A DNA stretch of 64,000 nt from contig NZ_DASUVO010000017.1 in the NCBI RefSeq assembly GCF_036378875.1, positions 17,769-81,768 on the forward strand. Reading direction: 5' to 3'. Below, one piece after another: positions 1-8,388 of the stretch. The position numbers and the translations under genes are program-made. The first letter of the stretch is position 1. Every line of letters begins with the position of its first letter. The notes below the pieces were generated by a model. The model saw only the letters and a list, made by a program, of their open reading frames with translations. It was not told where the DNA came from and searched no databases. The stretch is from Actinophytocola sp036378875. GTDB lineage: Bacteria; Actinomycetota; Actinomycetes; Mycobacteriales; Pseudonocardiaceae.

Positions 1-502
1 GAAACGCGTCGAAGGTGCGGCCGAGCACGACGTGAGGCTCGATGACCCCGAAGGCGCCGGAGTCCATCCCGATCACCCGTGCCTTCCGCTCGGCGGCGGC
101 GCTGTCCGCCGTGCGCCGCACCGACTGTTCCGGCAGCAGTACCCGTGAGCCGGCCGCCTCGACCCCGTTCAGCTCCACCAGTCGCTGCCGCGCCTGCCGG
201 GTCTGCCACGACGGGGTGGGGTCGGCGCTGGTGGCGGGCGGGCCGGTGTCCCGCTCGTCCGCCGCGCGCACCACGACCTCGGTCGCACGCCGGACGTCGA
301 AGGAATCGGACACCTGCGCGGAGACCGTGGCTGACAGCCCGAGGGTGGCGACGAAAGCGGCCGCACCGAGCACCGTGCCGATCGCGGTCAGCAATGATCG
401 CGCCGGGTGCCCGGTCACCGACAGCCACGCTTCCCTTGCCAGGTCACGAACCCGAAACCGGGCGTTGCCGAGGCCCAGGTCCCCCGGTGTCACACGGGAC
501 AT
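1..502 (-). CDS. FtsX/MacB-type ABC transporter permease, N-terminal part only
   Basis: Reading begins at an ATG at 500-502 and runs off the left edge, so about 167 N-terminal residues are present and the C-terminus is missing. The protein starts with a short cytoplasmic segment, then a hydrophobic stretch around residues 38-60 (LLTAIGTVLGAAAFVATLGL) followed by an extracellular-type region with VRRATEVVVRA and VIGMDSG, as in MacB periplasmic core domains. The start lies 13 nt inside the end of the ATP-binding gene, so the two are translationally coupled. By family this would be the membrane subunit of an exporter or mechanotransmission complex acting with the ATPase, adaptor and lipoprotein encoded upstream. 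The substrate is unknown. Confidence 0.85.
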   Translation of the reverse strand, partial: MSRVTPGDLGLGNARFRVRDLAREAWLSVTGHPARSLLTAIGTVLGAAAFVATLGLSATVSAQVSDSFDVRRATEVVVRAADERDTGPPATSADPTPSWQTRQARQRLVELNGVEAAGSRVLLPEQSVRRTADSAAAERKARVIGMDSGAFGVIEPHVVLGRTFDAF

Positions 503-1179
503 CCGGTGACCTCCTCGACGACACCGTCACACACCCGCAGCCGCCGGTCACCGCGTTCGGCGACGGCGGTCTCGTGCGTCACGACCACGACCGTCAGGCC
601 GTCCGCGTTCAGCTCGGCGAGCAGTCCGAGCACGTTGTCGGTATTGGCGCTGTCCAGGTTTCCGGTGGGCTCGTCGCAGAACAGCACCCGTGGCCGGGCC
701 GCGATCGCCCTGGCGATGGCCACCCGTTGCCGCTCTCCACCGGACAGGGTCCTCGGATCGGCGTGCGCACGAGGCGACAACCCGATCCGTTCGACAGCGG
801 CGGCGGCCATGGCGCGGCGCACCCGTGGCGGGTGCGGGCCGTAGAGCATGCCGAGCTCGACGTTGTCCACCACACTGCGCCCGGCGAGCAGGTGAAAGGC
901 CTGGAACACGAAGCCGAACAGCTGACCGCGCACCGCCACCCGCAGACGCTCGGGCGCCCTGACCGTCTCCGCCCCACACACCCGGTACGACCCGGTGGTC
1001 GGGCGGTCGAGCAGACCGAGCACGTTCAGGAAGGTGGACTTGCCGGAACCGGACTGCCCGGTGATGGTGACGAAGTCGCCGGAGGCGATGGTGACGTCCG
1101 TCTCACGCAGGGCGTACACCGGAACGCCGTCGTCATAGGTGCGGCTGACCCCGGTCAGCCGCAGCAGTGGCTCGGTCAT
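490..1179 (-). CDS. ABC transporter ATP-binding protein, MacB/LolD type
   Basis: A 229-residue ATPase with Walker A GQSGSGKST near residues 41-49, signature LSGGERQRVAIARAI, Walker B VLFCDEPTGNLDS and an H-loop in VVVTHE. This is the LolD/MacB class that partners FtsX-like permeases. The ATG at 1177-1179 was chosen because GGTGG sits about nine bases upstream. A TTG at 1188 would add three residues and overlap the adaptor stop. The gene is flanked by its adaptor (upstream) and permease (downstream) in one operon. It would power conformational work on the outer face of the membrane; what is moved cannot be told from sequence. Confidence 0.93.
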   Translation of the reverse strand: MTEPLLRLTGVSRTYDDGVPVYALRETDVTIASGDFVTITGQSGSGKSTFLNVLGLLDRPTTGSYRVCGAETVRAPERLRVAVRGQLFGFVFQAFHLLAGRSVVDNVELGMLYGPHPPRVRRAMAAAAVERIGLSPRAHADPRTLSGGERQRVAIARAIAARPRVLFCDEPTGNLDSANTDNVLGLLAELNADGLTVVVVTHETAVAERGDRRLRVCDGVVEEVTGCPV

Positions 1180-1184
1180 GAGGG

Positions 1185-2372
1185 TCAACCACCCGGAGTC
1201 GCTGCCGAGTCCGACGTGTCCGCCCGGAAGTCGGATCCGACCACGACTCTGGCGTCGACGTCGAGCTGGCTCCGTTCCGGCGCGATCTCGACCCAGCCGC
1301 CGGCCGACCTGCCGGTGCGAACAGTCACGTCCGTGGTTCGCTCAGGGTCGTCGACGACGGTGACGAACGTGCTGCCGTCCGGCCGTGCGTACACGGCGGT
1401 GACCGGCACGGCCAGTACCGGCGCGGCGTCGAGCGCGGCGCCGATGGTGACCCGCACGGTGTGGTTGGGCGTCGGGGTCAGCTCGGCGCCGGTGAACGTC
1501 AGCCGAACCGGGAAGGCCGCACCGGTCTCGCCCTGCGCCGGCTCAGTCGCCACGGTCTCCACGACCGCCGTCGACGTCAGTGCCCGCACGTCGTCCACGA
1601 TGTCCGCCGTCGTGCCCGGCACGAGCAACGCGACCTGCTGCTGTCCAGCGAGCGCGGTGATCGTCGCCGACCCGGCGTCCAACTCGGCAAGCACCGCGGC
1701 CGGTTCGGACAGGACCGCGCCGACAGCGATGGGGATGGCGGAGATCGTGCGACCGGGTTGGTCCAGCCGAACGACGTGCGTCCTTGGCAGCATCGGCGTG
1801 GTCGTCTGCGGCCCGGCCTGCTCCGGCACGGGGTAGCCACGGGCCGCGTAGAACCGCCGGAGCGCGTCCTGGGTGTCGGCGCCGAACGTGCCGCTCACCG
1901 CCGTGCGGTAGCCGAGCCGTACGAGCGCCCGCTGCACCTCCCGCACGTCGGGGCCGGACAACCCGTCGGTCAGGTCCCGGTACAGCGGGAAGGGCAGCAC
2001 CAGCCCGAAGACCGGTGCCCCGGCCACCTCCACCAGCACCGCACCCTCCCGAAGCGGCTCCCCCGGTTCGGCGCGTACGTCGGTGACCACCGCCGTCGGG
2101 CCGGCCAGGCCCGGCGGGACCTCGAGCTTGATCGACGCCCCCGGCTCGACGGTGCCACGCAGCACGACCGACTCGGCGAGCACCCGCCGCTCCACCCGAG
2201 CGGTCACCAGCGACGCGGGTGGCGGCGCGGCATCGGCCACCGCCTGCTCCGGTGACTTCAACCGCGGCCCGAGGAACACGCCGACCGCCACCGCGACCGC
2301 GACGACAAGCACCGCCACAGCGGTGGCGACCAGCCGCCGCCACCGCCTGCGGGCAGGAGTCCGCTCGGTCAC
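1185..2372 (-). CDS. HlyD-like adaptor protein with peptidoglycan-binding domain
   Basis: About 395 residues: a basic start, one membrane helix (residues ~14-36, rich in V/A), then a barrel-sandwich type N-terminal part (VERRVLAESVVLRGTVEPG), an inserted peptidoglycan_binding_1-like segment (SGPDVREVQRALVRLGY ... GADTQDALRRFY) and a C-terminal HlyD-like portion (VPVTAVYARPDGSTFVTVV). The GTG at 2370-2372 was chosen because it forms a GTGA overlap with the stop of the lipoprotein gene; the reading frame is open further upstream but that part is antisense-like in composition. In Gram-positive MacB-type systems such adaptors link the transporter to the wall. Here the peptidoglycan-binding insert suggests anchoring to the cell wall. 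Confidence 0.88.
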   Translation of the reverse strand: MTERTPARRRWRRLVATAVAVLVVAVAVAVGVFLGPRLKSPEQAVADAAPPPASLVTARVERRVLAESVVLRGTVEPGASIKLEVPPGLAGPTAVVTDVRAEPGEPLREGAVLVEVAGAPVFGLVLPFPLYRDLTDGLSGPDVREVQRALVRLGYRTAVSGTFGADTQDALRRFYAARGYPVPEQAGPQTTTPMLPRTHVVRLDQPGRTISAIPIAVGAVLSEPAAVLAELDAGSATITALAGQQQVALLVPGTTADIVDDVRALTSTAVVETVATEPAQGETGAAFPVRLTFTGAELTPTPNHTVRVTIGAALDAAPVLAVPVTAVYARPDGSTFVTVVDDPERTTDVTVRTGRSAGGWVEIAPERSQLDVDARVVVGSDFRADTSDSAATPGG

Positions 2373-3292
2373 TGGCCGACCAGCTTCGCGGCTCTCTTCG
2401 CCAGCGCCTCGACCTTCGGGGTCAGCTCCGTGAGCTCCGCCTCGTACTTCCCGATGGCCGCCCTGGTGACACGCAGTCTCAGTGCGAACTCCTTGTCCGC
2501 GAAACCGGTCTGCCTGGCGCACTGGGCGAGCGACACGGCCAGTTCAGCCTCTTCCGGCGCCGGGACGTACCGCCGCTCCGGTACCGGAGGCAGGACCGTG
2601 ATCCGGCCGGACGCCGGCGCCGGCCTGGCCGGCTCCGGACCCTCGAGTCGCCCCTTCTTCTCGAAGGCTCCGTACGCCTCCAGGTTCCGTTCGCCCTGCT
2701 GGGAGGGGCGGTATCCCTTCGTCTCGAGGCAGTCCATCACCGGCACGTACAGGCTCGTCAGCTCCTTGGCCTCAGCGCCGTCGCCGTCGTACAGCACCGC
2801 GGCGATCTCGCTGGCGATCGAGTTGGCGAACTCCGAGGCCTGGGACACGGTCTCGACGGAGTCCGGCCCGAGCTCGGCCGCGGCCTCGGCCCGGCAGTCG
2901 TCGGACGCCTTGGTGTAGCCCTCCTCCAGACCCATCACCCGCGCCGCCTCCGCCGGTGAGTTCTCGCCGAACCCCAGGAGTCTGGCCTGTTCGTCGGAGC
3001 GGGTGGCCCAGTCGGACGCCTTGGGCACGAGGTAGTCGAACGTGCCAGGGTGCTCCTGCACGCCCGCCTGGTTCTTCTCGGGATAGCCGTTTCGCTCAAG
3101 ACAGTCCGCGATCAGCTTGTTCTTCGTGTATTCGATCAGGCTGATCTCGTCGCTGTGGAACACGTCGTCCGACATGCGCTCTGCCGGCACCCGGCTCGGG
3201 GTGTGCGCCGGCTCGGCGTCCGACGTGCAGCCCCCGGCGACCACCACCCCCGTCACGACACACAACGCCCGGACAAGCGCTGGGACCCTCAT
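2369..3292 (-). CDS. Secreted lipoprotein of the MacB-type operon, function unknown
   Basis: A 307-residue protein starting at ATG 3290-3292, preceded by an excellent ribosome-binding site (AAAGGTGA). The N-terminus is a lipoprotein signal with hydrophobic core and lipobox VAGGC (Cys about residue 22). The mature part is mostly helical and charged and carries recurring Cys-containing segments such as ADCLERNGYP, MDCLETKGYRP and AQCARQTGF, suggesting repeated disulfide-stabilised or duplicated units. It heads the operon with adaptor, ATPase and permease and overlaps the adaptor by four bases, so it is probably the extracellular partner of the transporter. I do not recognise a named family. Confidence 0.85.
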   Translation of the reverse strand: MRVPALVRALCVVTGVVVAGGCTSDAEPAHTPSRVPAERMSDDVFHSDEISLIEYTKNKLIADCLERNGYPEKNQAGVQEHPGTFDYLVPKASDWATRSDEQARLLGFGENSPAEAARVMGLEEGYTKASDDCRAEAAAELGPDSVETVSQASEFANSIASEIAAVLYDGDGAEAKELTSLYVPVMDCLETKGYRPSQQGERNLEAYGAFEKKGRLEGPEPARPAPASGRITVLPPVPERRYVPAPEEAELAVSLAQCARQTGFADKEFALRLRVTRAAIGKYEAELTELTPKVEALAKRAAKLVGQ

Positions 3293-3354
3293 CGTCACCT
3301 TTCCCACGGCCCCGTGGAGCGGTACCACCCCACGGGCCCGTCAATCACACGGCG

Positions 3355-3771
3355 TTATACACCGCACCTTTGGTGGTAGTCATTTCTGTTGTTCACGGTA
3401 CGCAGGAAATACCGGTTTTGGTCGTTCGGGAAGCTTTCCCAGGTCCAGTTGCCGTTACCGTGCCAGATACCGACGAACACAGTGCACTCACTGTCCTTGT
3501 TCGTGATGTCTCTGGCATTGTTCTGCAGAGGCTCGTCGGATACATAGTAGTTGCCGTTGGACACACCCATGAAGTTGTACCCACCGTGCCCGGAGTTCCA
3601 GTAGAACTGCTTCTCGAGAATATTGCTCTCGTTGTACCAGAAACAGATCTCTTCTGGCGAACACAGCGGCAGACCGTTACCGTTGTCGTCGGCGCTCGCC
3701 ACGCCAACCGGAGCCAACAGCAGCGTCACAGCGCCGAGCAGGACAGCCATGGCCGCCTTCAACCGTCGCAC
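3355..3771 (-). CDS. Secreted peptidase inhibitor family I36-like protein
   Basis: A 138-residue protein with a Sec signal peptide (residues 1-27, cleavage after ASA) and a mature domain of ~110 residues rich in Tyr, Asn and Trp with spaced cysteines (PLCSPEEICFWYNE, ECTVFVG, HQRCGV). This matches the Streptomyces metalloproteinase inhibitor (I36, SMPI) beta-gamma-crystallin-like fold. The GTG start at 3769-3771 has GGGGAGAA upstream and shares a base with the TAG of the upstream LuxR frame (TAGTG), so it is likely co-translated with that reading frame. Likely role: inhibition of extracellular metalloproteases, or a crystallin-like wall protein. The family call is good; the target is inference. 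Confidence 0.75.
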   Translation of the reverse strand: MRRLKAAMAVLLGAVTLLLAPVGVASADDNGNGLPLCSPEEICFWYNESNILEKQFYWNSGHGGYNFMGVSNGNYYVSDEPLQNNARDITNKDSECTVFVGIWHGNGNWTWESFPNDQNRYFLRTVNNRNDYHQRCGV

Positions 3772-4107
3772 TAATTCTCCCCGTTCTCGTCAGGATTCCT
3801 CTCCGACCTTCCCTTGGTGTCGCGCGACGAGAACAAAGTTAGCGATTCAGCGGCCCGCCCGTACTGCCCCTCGGTACAGTTGACGGTGAGTAAACCTGTC
3901 CGAAAGGACAGGGCGACCAGATGTGCGCGATCGCGGGCACGAAGTTTGCGTCGCAGCCCGGAGAGGTGAAACTTCACCGTGCGCTCGGTGATGAACAGGC
4001 GTCGCGCGATTTCCCCGTTGGGGAAAACCGGCCGCGACGAGTTCCAGTACTTCTAGCTCACGATCGGTCGGCCGGTTGTCGACATGTCTGTCACTCTCCG
4101 CATCCAC
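3771..4107 (-). pseudogene. LuxR-type HTH regulator, split by a one-base frameshift
   Basis: From a GTG at 4105-4107 the frame encodes PTDRELEVLELVAAGFP, the start of a LuxR/GerE DNA-binding domain. The rest of the domain (NGEIARRLFITERTVKFHLSGLRRKLRARD) lies in another frame. Removing one base from the TTTTCCCC run near 4010-4020 joins the two into an intact HTH of a ~110-residue orphan regulator ending at TAG 3771-3773, which abuts the inhibitor start. Either the gene is a recent pseudogene, the assembly has an indel in the homopolymer, or +1 slippage at CCC-C restores the product. No receiver domain is present. If functional it would be expected to control the coupled inhibitor gene. Confidence 0.7.
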
Positions 4108-4215
4108 ATAGCCCCCATGCGACCGAACCCACCGAAAGGTGAGTCAACGGACGAATCGCATGATCGTACCGCAACGGAATCGGACGGTGACAGAAAATTA
4201 CCCCCAGCGGTATGG

Positions 4216-5064
4216 TCACGCTCCATTGTGCTCAGTGACGACCGCGTCATACAGGGCTTTCTTGCTCACGCCCGCGTCGGTGGCGACGGCGGCGACGGCT
4301 TCCTTCAGTCGGATACCTTCCGCGACACGCGTCCGCACCCGCCCGACCAGGACGGTGAGATCCGGCGCGGCGGCGGGCGCGGCACCCGCGACCACCACGG
4401 TGATCTCGCCGCGCACCCCGTCGGCCGCCCAGTCCGCCAGGTCGGCAAGGCCGCCCCGGCGGACCTCCTCGTACGTCTTGGTCAGCTCCCGGCACACGGC
4501 GGCCCGCCGCTCGGGGCCCAGCACCTCGGCGGCCACGGCGAGCGTCGCACCGATCCGGTGCGGTGACTCGAAGAAGACGGTGGTGCGCGGCTCGTCCGCC
4601 AGAGCAGCGAAGAACCGGCGCCGCTCGCCGTCCTTGCGGGGTGCGAAGCCCTCGAAACAGAACCGCTCACACGGCAGGCCGGACAGGGCGAGCGCGGTGG
4701 TCACCGCGGACGGGCCTGGCAGGCAGGTGACCGGCAGGTCCTTCTCGACGCACGCCGCGACCAGCCGGAAGCCGGGGTCGGAGACGCTGGGCATGCCGGC
4801 GTCGGTGACCAGCAGAACAGTCTGGCCCTGCTCGACCGCCGCGACCAGGCCGCCGACACGGCTGGTCTCAACGGCGTCGTAGAAGCTCACCACCCGGCCG
4901 GTCGGGGTCGCGCCGAGGGCCGCGGCGAGCGCGCGCGTCTTGCGGGTGTCCTCAGCCGCGACCACATCCGCCGTGGTCAGCGCCTCGACGAGGCGCGGCG
5001 ACGCGTCCCGCGAGTCGCCTAGTGGAGTGGCCGCGAGGACCAGCCTGCCGAGTCGTTCCGCCAT
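4216..5064 (-). CDS. rsmI: 16S rRNA (cytidine(1402)-2'-O)-methyltransferase
   Basis: A 282-residue SAM-dependent enzyme of the tetrapyrrole-methylase fold. Visible hallmarks are LVLAATPLGDSRDAS at the N-terminus, VVAAEDTRKTR, LVTDAGMPSVSDPG, CLPGPSAVTTALALSGLP and FFESPHRIGATL, plus the C-terminal KEAVAAVATDAGVSKKALYD helix. It methylates the 2'-hydroxyl of C1402 in the decoding centre of 16S rRNA together with RsmH. The ATG at 5062-5064 gives the standard N-terminus. It is divergent from pmt with about 64 bp between starts, the same arrangement as Rv1003/Rv1002c in M. tuberculosis. Confidence 0.96.
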   Translation of the reverse strand: MAERLGRLVLAATPLGDSRDASPRLVEALTTADVVAAEDTRKTRALAAALGATPTGRVVSFYDAVETSRVGGLVAAVEQGQTVLLVTDAGMPSVSDPGFRLVAACVEKDLPVTCLPGPSAVTTALALSGLPCERFCFEGFAPRKDGERRRFFAALADEPRTTVFFESPHRIGATLAVAAEVLGPERRAAVCRELTKTYEEVRRGGLADLADWAADGVRGEITVVVAGAAPAAAPDLTVLVGRVRTRVAEGIRLKEAVAAVATDAGVSKKALYDAVVTEHNGA

Positions 5065-5128
5065 CGCCCCGCTCCGAGTTGCCGATCCCGACGCGGATGA
5101 CACACCGCGTTGCCTACGATCATTGCCC

Positions 5129-6700
5129 GTGAGTCTTCTCGCCGACCGCCCGGCTGCGGTGTCGCCCAGCTTGGGTGGCCCCGGCGGGAAGCCCCTGTCC
5201 GAGGCCGACCTCGCCGAGGTCCACCTGGTCGGCAAGCCCATGCCGACCGACCGGCTACGTGGCTGGCTGGTGGCGGGCTTCCTGGCGGTCTTCGGCGGGT
5301 TCGTGCGGCTGCAGAACCTCGGCTTCCCCACCGACAAGGGCACACCCGTCTTCGACGAGAAGCACTACGTGCCGCAGGCGTGGGAGTTCCTGCGCAACGG
5401 CGGGTACGAGGACAACCCCGCCTACGAGCTGACCGTGCACCCGCCACTCGGCAAGCAGATGATCGCGATCGGTGAGTGGCTGTTCGGCTACAACGCCTGG
5501 GGCTGGCGGTTCACCGCCGCGCTCTGCGGCTCGCTCATGATCCTCATGATCATCCGGATCGCACGGCGGCTGACGAGGTCGACCCTGCTCGGCGGGATCG
5601 CCGGCGTGCTGCTGATCAGCGACGGCGTGTCCCACGTGCAGAGCCGCATGGGGATGCTGGACATCTTCCTGGCGTTCTTCGTGCTGATGGCGTTCGGCTG
5701 TCTGTTGCTGGACCGCGACCAGGTGCGACAACGGCTCGCGATCGCCGCCCGCGAGGGCTGGGTGACCGAGTCGGCGTACGGGCCGTGGCTGGGTTTCCGC
5801 TGGTGGCGGTTCCTCGCCGGGGTGTCGCTCGGGCTCGCGTGCGGGGCCAAGTGGTCGGGCATCTTCTTTGTGATGGCGTTCGGCGTGCTGACCGTGCTCT
5901 GGGACGTCACGGCACGTCGGGCCGCCGGCGTCGCACGACCGTGGCGGGGCACGATCCTGCGTGACCTGCTGCCGGGGCTGTGGGCCTTCGTCGGGGTCGC
6001 TTTGCTCGTGTACCTGTCCACGTGGTGGGGCTGGTTCATGTCCGAGACGGGCGTCGACCGGCACCTGGCCGACGAGGCGGGCCATCACGGCTGGTACGAC
6101 GTCCTGCCGATGGCGTTACGGTCGCTGTGGCAGTACTCGGGCAACGTGCTGAACTTCCACGAGCACCTGGTGACCCCCGCGACCGGCCAGCACCCGTGGG
6201 AGTCCAAGCCGTGGACATGGCCCATGGGGCTGCGGCCGATGCTCTACTACTACGACGGCGGCACCGTCTCGTGTGGTGAGCAGCGGTGCGTCAGCGCGAC
6301 AATGCTGGTCGGCACGCCCGCGCTGTGGTGGGTGTCGCTGCCGGTGCTCGGCTGGGGCCTGTGGCGCATGATCGGCCGGATGGACTGGCGGTACGCGGCG
6401 TTCGTGGTGGCGTACATGGCGGGGCTGCTGCCGTGGTTCGCCAACCTCGACCGGCAGATGTACTACTTCTACGCCACCCCGTTGCCCGCGTTCCTGGTGC
6501 TGGGCATCGTCCTGGTGCTGGGCCAGATCATGGGCACCGCCCGGGACGGCTACGAACGCAGAGGCACCGGTCTGCTCGTGGTGGCCCTGTACGTGGGCGT
6601 GGTGGTCGCCAACTTCGTGTGGCTGTGGCCCATCCTGAACGGCGACTCGATCACGGAAACCCACTGGCAACAGGAGCTCTGGCTGCCCTCCTGGCGCTAG
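5129..6700 (+). CDS. pmt: Dolichyl-phosphate-mannose--protein mannosyltransferase (GT39)
   Basis: A 523-residue polytopic membrane protein with the PMT N-terminal signature: first transmembrane helix (GWLVAGFLAVFGGFVRL) followed by FDEKHYVPQAWEF carrying the catalytic acidic pair at about residues 76-77, then HPPLGKQMIAIGEWLFG. At least nine further hydrophobic helices follow. It transfers mannose from polyprenyl-phosphate-mannose to Ser/Thr of secreted proteins during Sec export. The GTG start at 5129 lies downstream of the rsmI start region; the open frame upstream is antisense to rsmI. The stop overlaps the convergent TetR stop by two bases. Confidence 0.95.
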   Translation: MSLLADRPAAVSPSLGGPGGKPLSEADLAEVHLVGKPMPTDRLRGWLVAGFLAVFGGFVRLQNLGFPTDKGTPVFDEKHYVPQAWEFLRNGGYEDNPAYELTVHPPLGKQMIAIGEWLFGYNAWGWRFTAALCGSLMILMIIRIARRLTRSTLLGGIAGVLLISDGVSHVQSRMGMLDIFLAFFVLMAFGCLLLDRDQVRQRLAIAAREGWVTESAYGPWLGFRWWRFLAGVSLGLACGAKWSGIFFVMAFGVLTVLWDVTARRAAGVARPWRGTILRDLLPGLWAFVGVALLVYLSTWWGWFMSETGVDRHLADEAGHHGWYDVLPMALRSLWQYSGNVLNFHEHLVTPATGQHPWESKPWTWPMGLRPMLYYYDGGTVSCGEQRCVSATMLVGTPALWWVSLPVLGWGLWRMIGRMDWRYAAFVVAYMAGLLPWFANLDRQMYYFYATPLPAFLVLGIVLVLGQIMGTARDGYERRGTGLLVVALYVGVVVANFVWLWPILNGDSITETHWQQELWLPSWR

Positions 6701-7362
6701 CCCCTGGCCAGGGTGCCGGCGACGAGCGTGGCGACGGCGTTCTCCAACTCCCTGGGCAGGTCCATCCGGAGCTCGGCCAGCGCCGGGTCCGTCGCGTAGG
6801 CCGCCAGCACGCTGGCGGAGGGCCGGCAGTAGGTCGACAGGGCGCCGGCCAGGATGAAGGCCATCAGGCACACCGACCGGGCGCCGTCACCCAGCTCCGG
6901 CACGTGCCGTTGGACCAGCTCGACCATGGACCCGAGGTAGGCCGTGGTGAACCGCTTGTGGCTCACGACGACGTCGACGGACACGTTGCGCTCCAGGACG
7001 CCGGCCTGCGCGCTGATGAGCTCGCACAACACCGTGTCGTCCGCCAGGGACCGGCTGACCACGGCGGCCAGCTGGTTACCCCGCTCCTTCGCGGGAAGCC
7101 GCGGATCGACGGCAGCGGCGAGTGCCTCTGACAACCGCTCCTGCCACCTCGCCATGGCCTGCTCCAGCAGCTCGATCAGCACCGCCTCGCGGGTCTCGAA
7201 GTAGCGCAGCACGTTCGACTTGGCCAGGCCGACCCGCCGGCTCAGCTCGTTGAGGCTCAGCTCGGCCACGGGCATCTCGTCGAGCATGGCCAACGCCGTG
7301 TCGAGGATCGTCCGGCGCCGGATCTCTCGCTGCTCCTCACTGCGTGCCCGCTGGAACGTCAT
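6697..7362 (-). CDS. TetR family transcriptional regulator
   Basis: About 221 residues. The N-terminal HTH reads ILDTALAMLDEMPVAELSLNELSRRVGLAKSNVLRYFETREAVLIELL, typical of TetR, with a variable ligand-binding C-terminal domain. The ATG at 7360-7362 was chosen; a GTG two codons upstream is possible. No ribosome-binding site is visible, so the transcript may be leaderless. It is divergent from an SDR gene and the ~95-bp gap holds three copies of a GGTCTCTT-type motif, so it most likely represses itself and the SDR. The inducer is unknown. Confidence 0.9.
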   Translation of the reverse strand: MTFQRARSEEQREIRRRTILDTALAMLDEMPVAELSLNELSRRVGLAKSNVLRYFETREAVLIELLEQAMARWQERLSEALAAAVDPRLPAKERGNQLAAVVSRSLADDTVLCELISAQAGVLERNVSVDVVVSHKRFTTAYLGSMVELVQRHVPELGDGARSVCLMAFILAGALSTYCRPSASVLAAYATDPALAELRMDLPRELENAVATLVAGTLARG

Positions 7363-7375
7363 GTCCACAGTTTAC

Positions 7376-7442
7376 AGACCAGGGGTCTCTTGACACCAGA
7401 CCACCGGTCTCTTACTGTCGAACTCGTAAGAGACCACCGGTC
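7376..7442. promoter_or_regulatory. Operator repeats in the TetR/SDR divergent promoter
   Basis: Two direct copies, AGACCAGGGGTCTCTTG (7376-7392) and AGACCACCGGTCTCTTAC (7398-7415), are followed by an inverted copy GTAAGAGACCACCGGTC (7426-7442). GGTCTCTTAC at 7406-7415 and GTAAGAGACC at 7426-7435 form a perfect 10-bp inverted repeat around a 10-bp spacer. The position between divergent starts indicates binding sites for the adjacent TetR protein. Confidence 0.7.
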
Positions 7443-7458
7443 CGTAATGGAGGAAGAA

Positions 7459-8352
7459 ATGAAGTGGACTGAGCGCGAGATCCCCAACCAGACCGGCAGG
7501 GTGGCGGTCGTGACCGGCGCCAACACCGGCCTCGGCTTCGAGACGGCGCGGGCCCTCGCGGAACACGGCGCGTCGGTCGTGCTGGCCGTGCGCGACGTCG
7601 AGAAGGGCAAGCAGGCGGCCGCGCGGATCTCCGGCGACGTCACCGTTCAGGAGCTGGACCTGTCCTCGCTGGAGTCCATCGGCCACGCCGCGGCCGAACT
7701 GCACACCAAGCACGACCGGATCGACCTGCTGATCAACAACGCCGGCGTGATGTACACGCCCAAGCAGACCACCCGGGACGGCTTCGAGCTGCAGTTCGGC
7801 ACCAACCACCTCGGGCACTTCGCGTTCACCGGGCAGGTGCTGGACCTGCTGCTGGGTGTGCCCGACTCGCGGGTGGTGACCGTCAGCAGCATCGGCCACC
7901 GCGTTCGCGCCGCGATCCACTTCGACGACCTGCAGTGGGAGCGGTCCTACAGCCGGATGGCCGCCTACGCGCAGTCGAAGCTCGCGAACCTGCTGTTCAC
8001 CTATGAGCTGCAACGCCGGCTCGCACGGCACGGCACCACCGTCGCCACCGCCGCGCACCCGGGCATGTCCGACACCGAGCTCATCCGCAACGTCCCCACC
8101 GCCGTCCGCCTGGGCGCCCGGCTGGTCACGCCACTGATCGCACAGAAAGCGACCATGGGTGCGCTGCCGACCCTGCGTGCCGCCACCGATCCCGCCGTCC
8201 TTGGCGGCCAGTACTACGGCCCGGACGGGCTGGGCGAGTCCCGAGGACACCCGGAGGTGGTCACCTCCAGCAACCAGTCCTACGACGTCGCCCTTCAGCG
8301 GCGCCTGTGGACCGTCTCCGAGGACCTCACCGGCGTGAAGTTCCCCCTCTGA
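7459..8352 (+). CDS. Short-chain dehydrogenase/reductase (retinol dehydrogenase-like)
   Basis: A 297-residue SDR with the NAD(P) motif VTGANTGLG near residue 20, NNAGVMY, the catalytic Ser in VTVSSIGH and the YAQSKLAN active-site Tyr/Lys. The arrangement and length fit the eukaryote-like retinol dehydrogenase/WW-domain oxidoreductase branch, which bacteria use for lipid or xenobiotic carbonyls. The ATG at 7459 has GGAGGA directly upstream; ATG 7447 is an alternative adding four residues. Control by the divergent TetR through the upstream repeats is expected. Substrate unknown. Confidence 0.9.
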   Translation: MKWTEREIPNQTGRVAVVTGANTGLGFETARALAEHGASVVLAVRDVEKGKQAAARISGDVTVQELDLSSLESIGHAAAELHTKHDRIDLLINNAGVMYTPKQTTRDGFELQFGTNHLGHFAFTGQVLDLLLGVPDSRVVTVSSIGHRVRAAIHFDDLQWERSYSRMAAYAQSKLANLLFTYELQRRLARHGTTVATAAHPGMSDTELIRNVPTAVRLGARLVTPLIAQKATMGALPTLRAATDPAVLGGQYYGPDGLGESRGHPEVVTSSNQSYDVALQRRLWTVSEDLTGVKFPL

Positions 8353-8388
8353 ACCCGTCCAGGCCGCCAGGATCCGCGACCGGAACGG

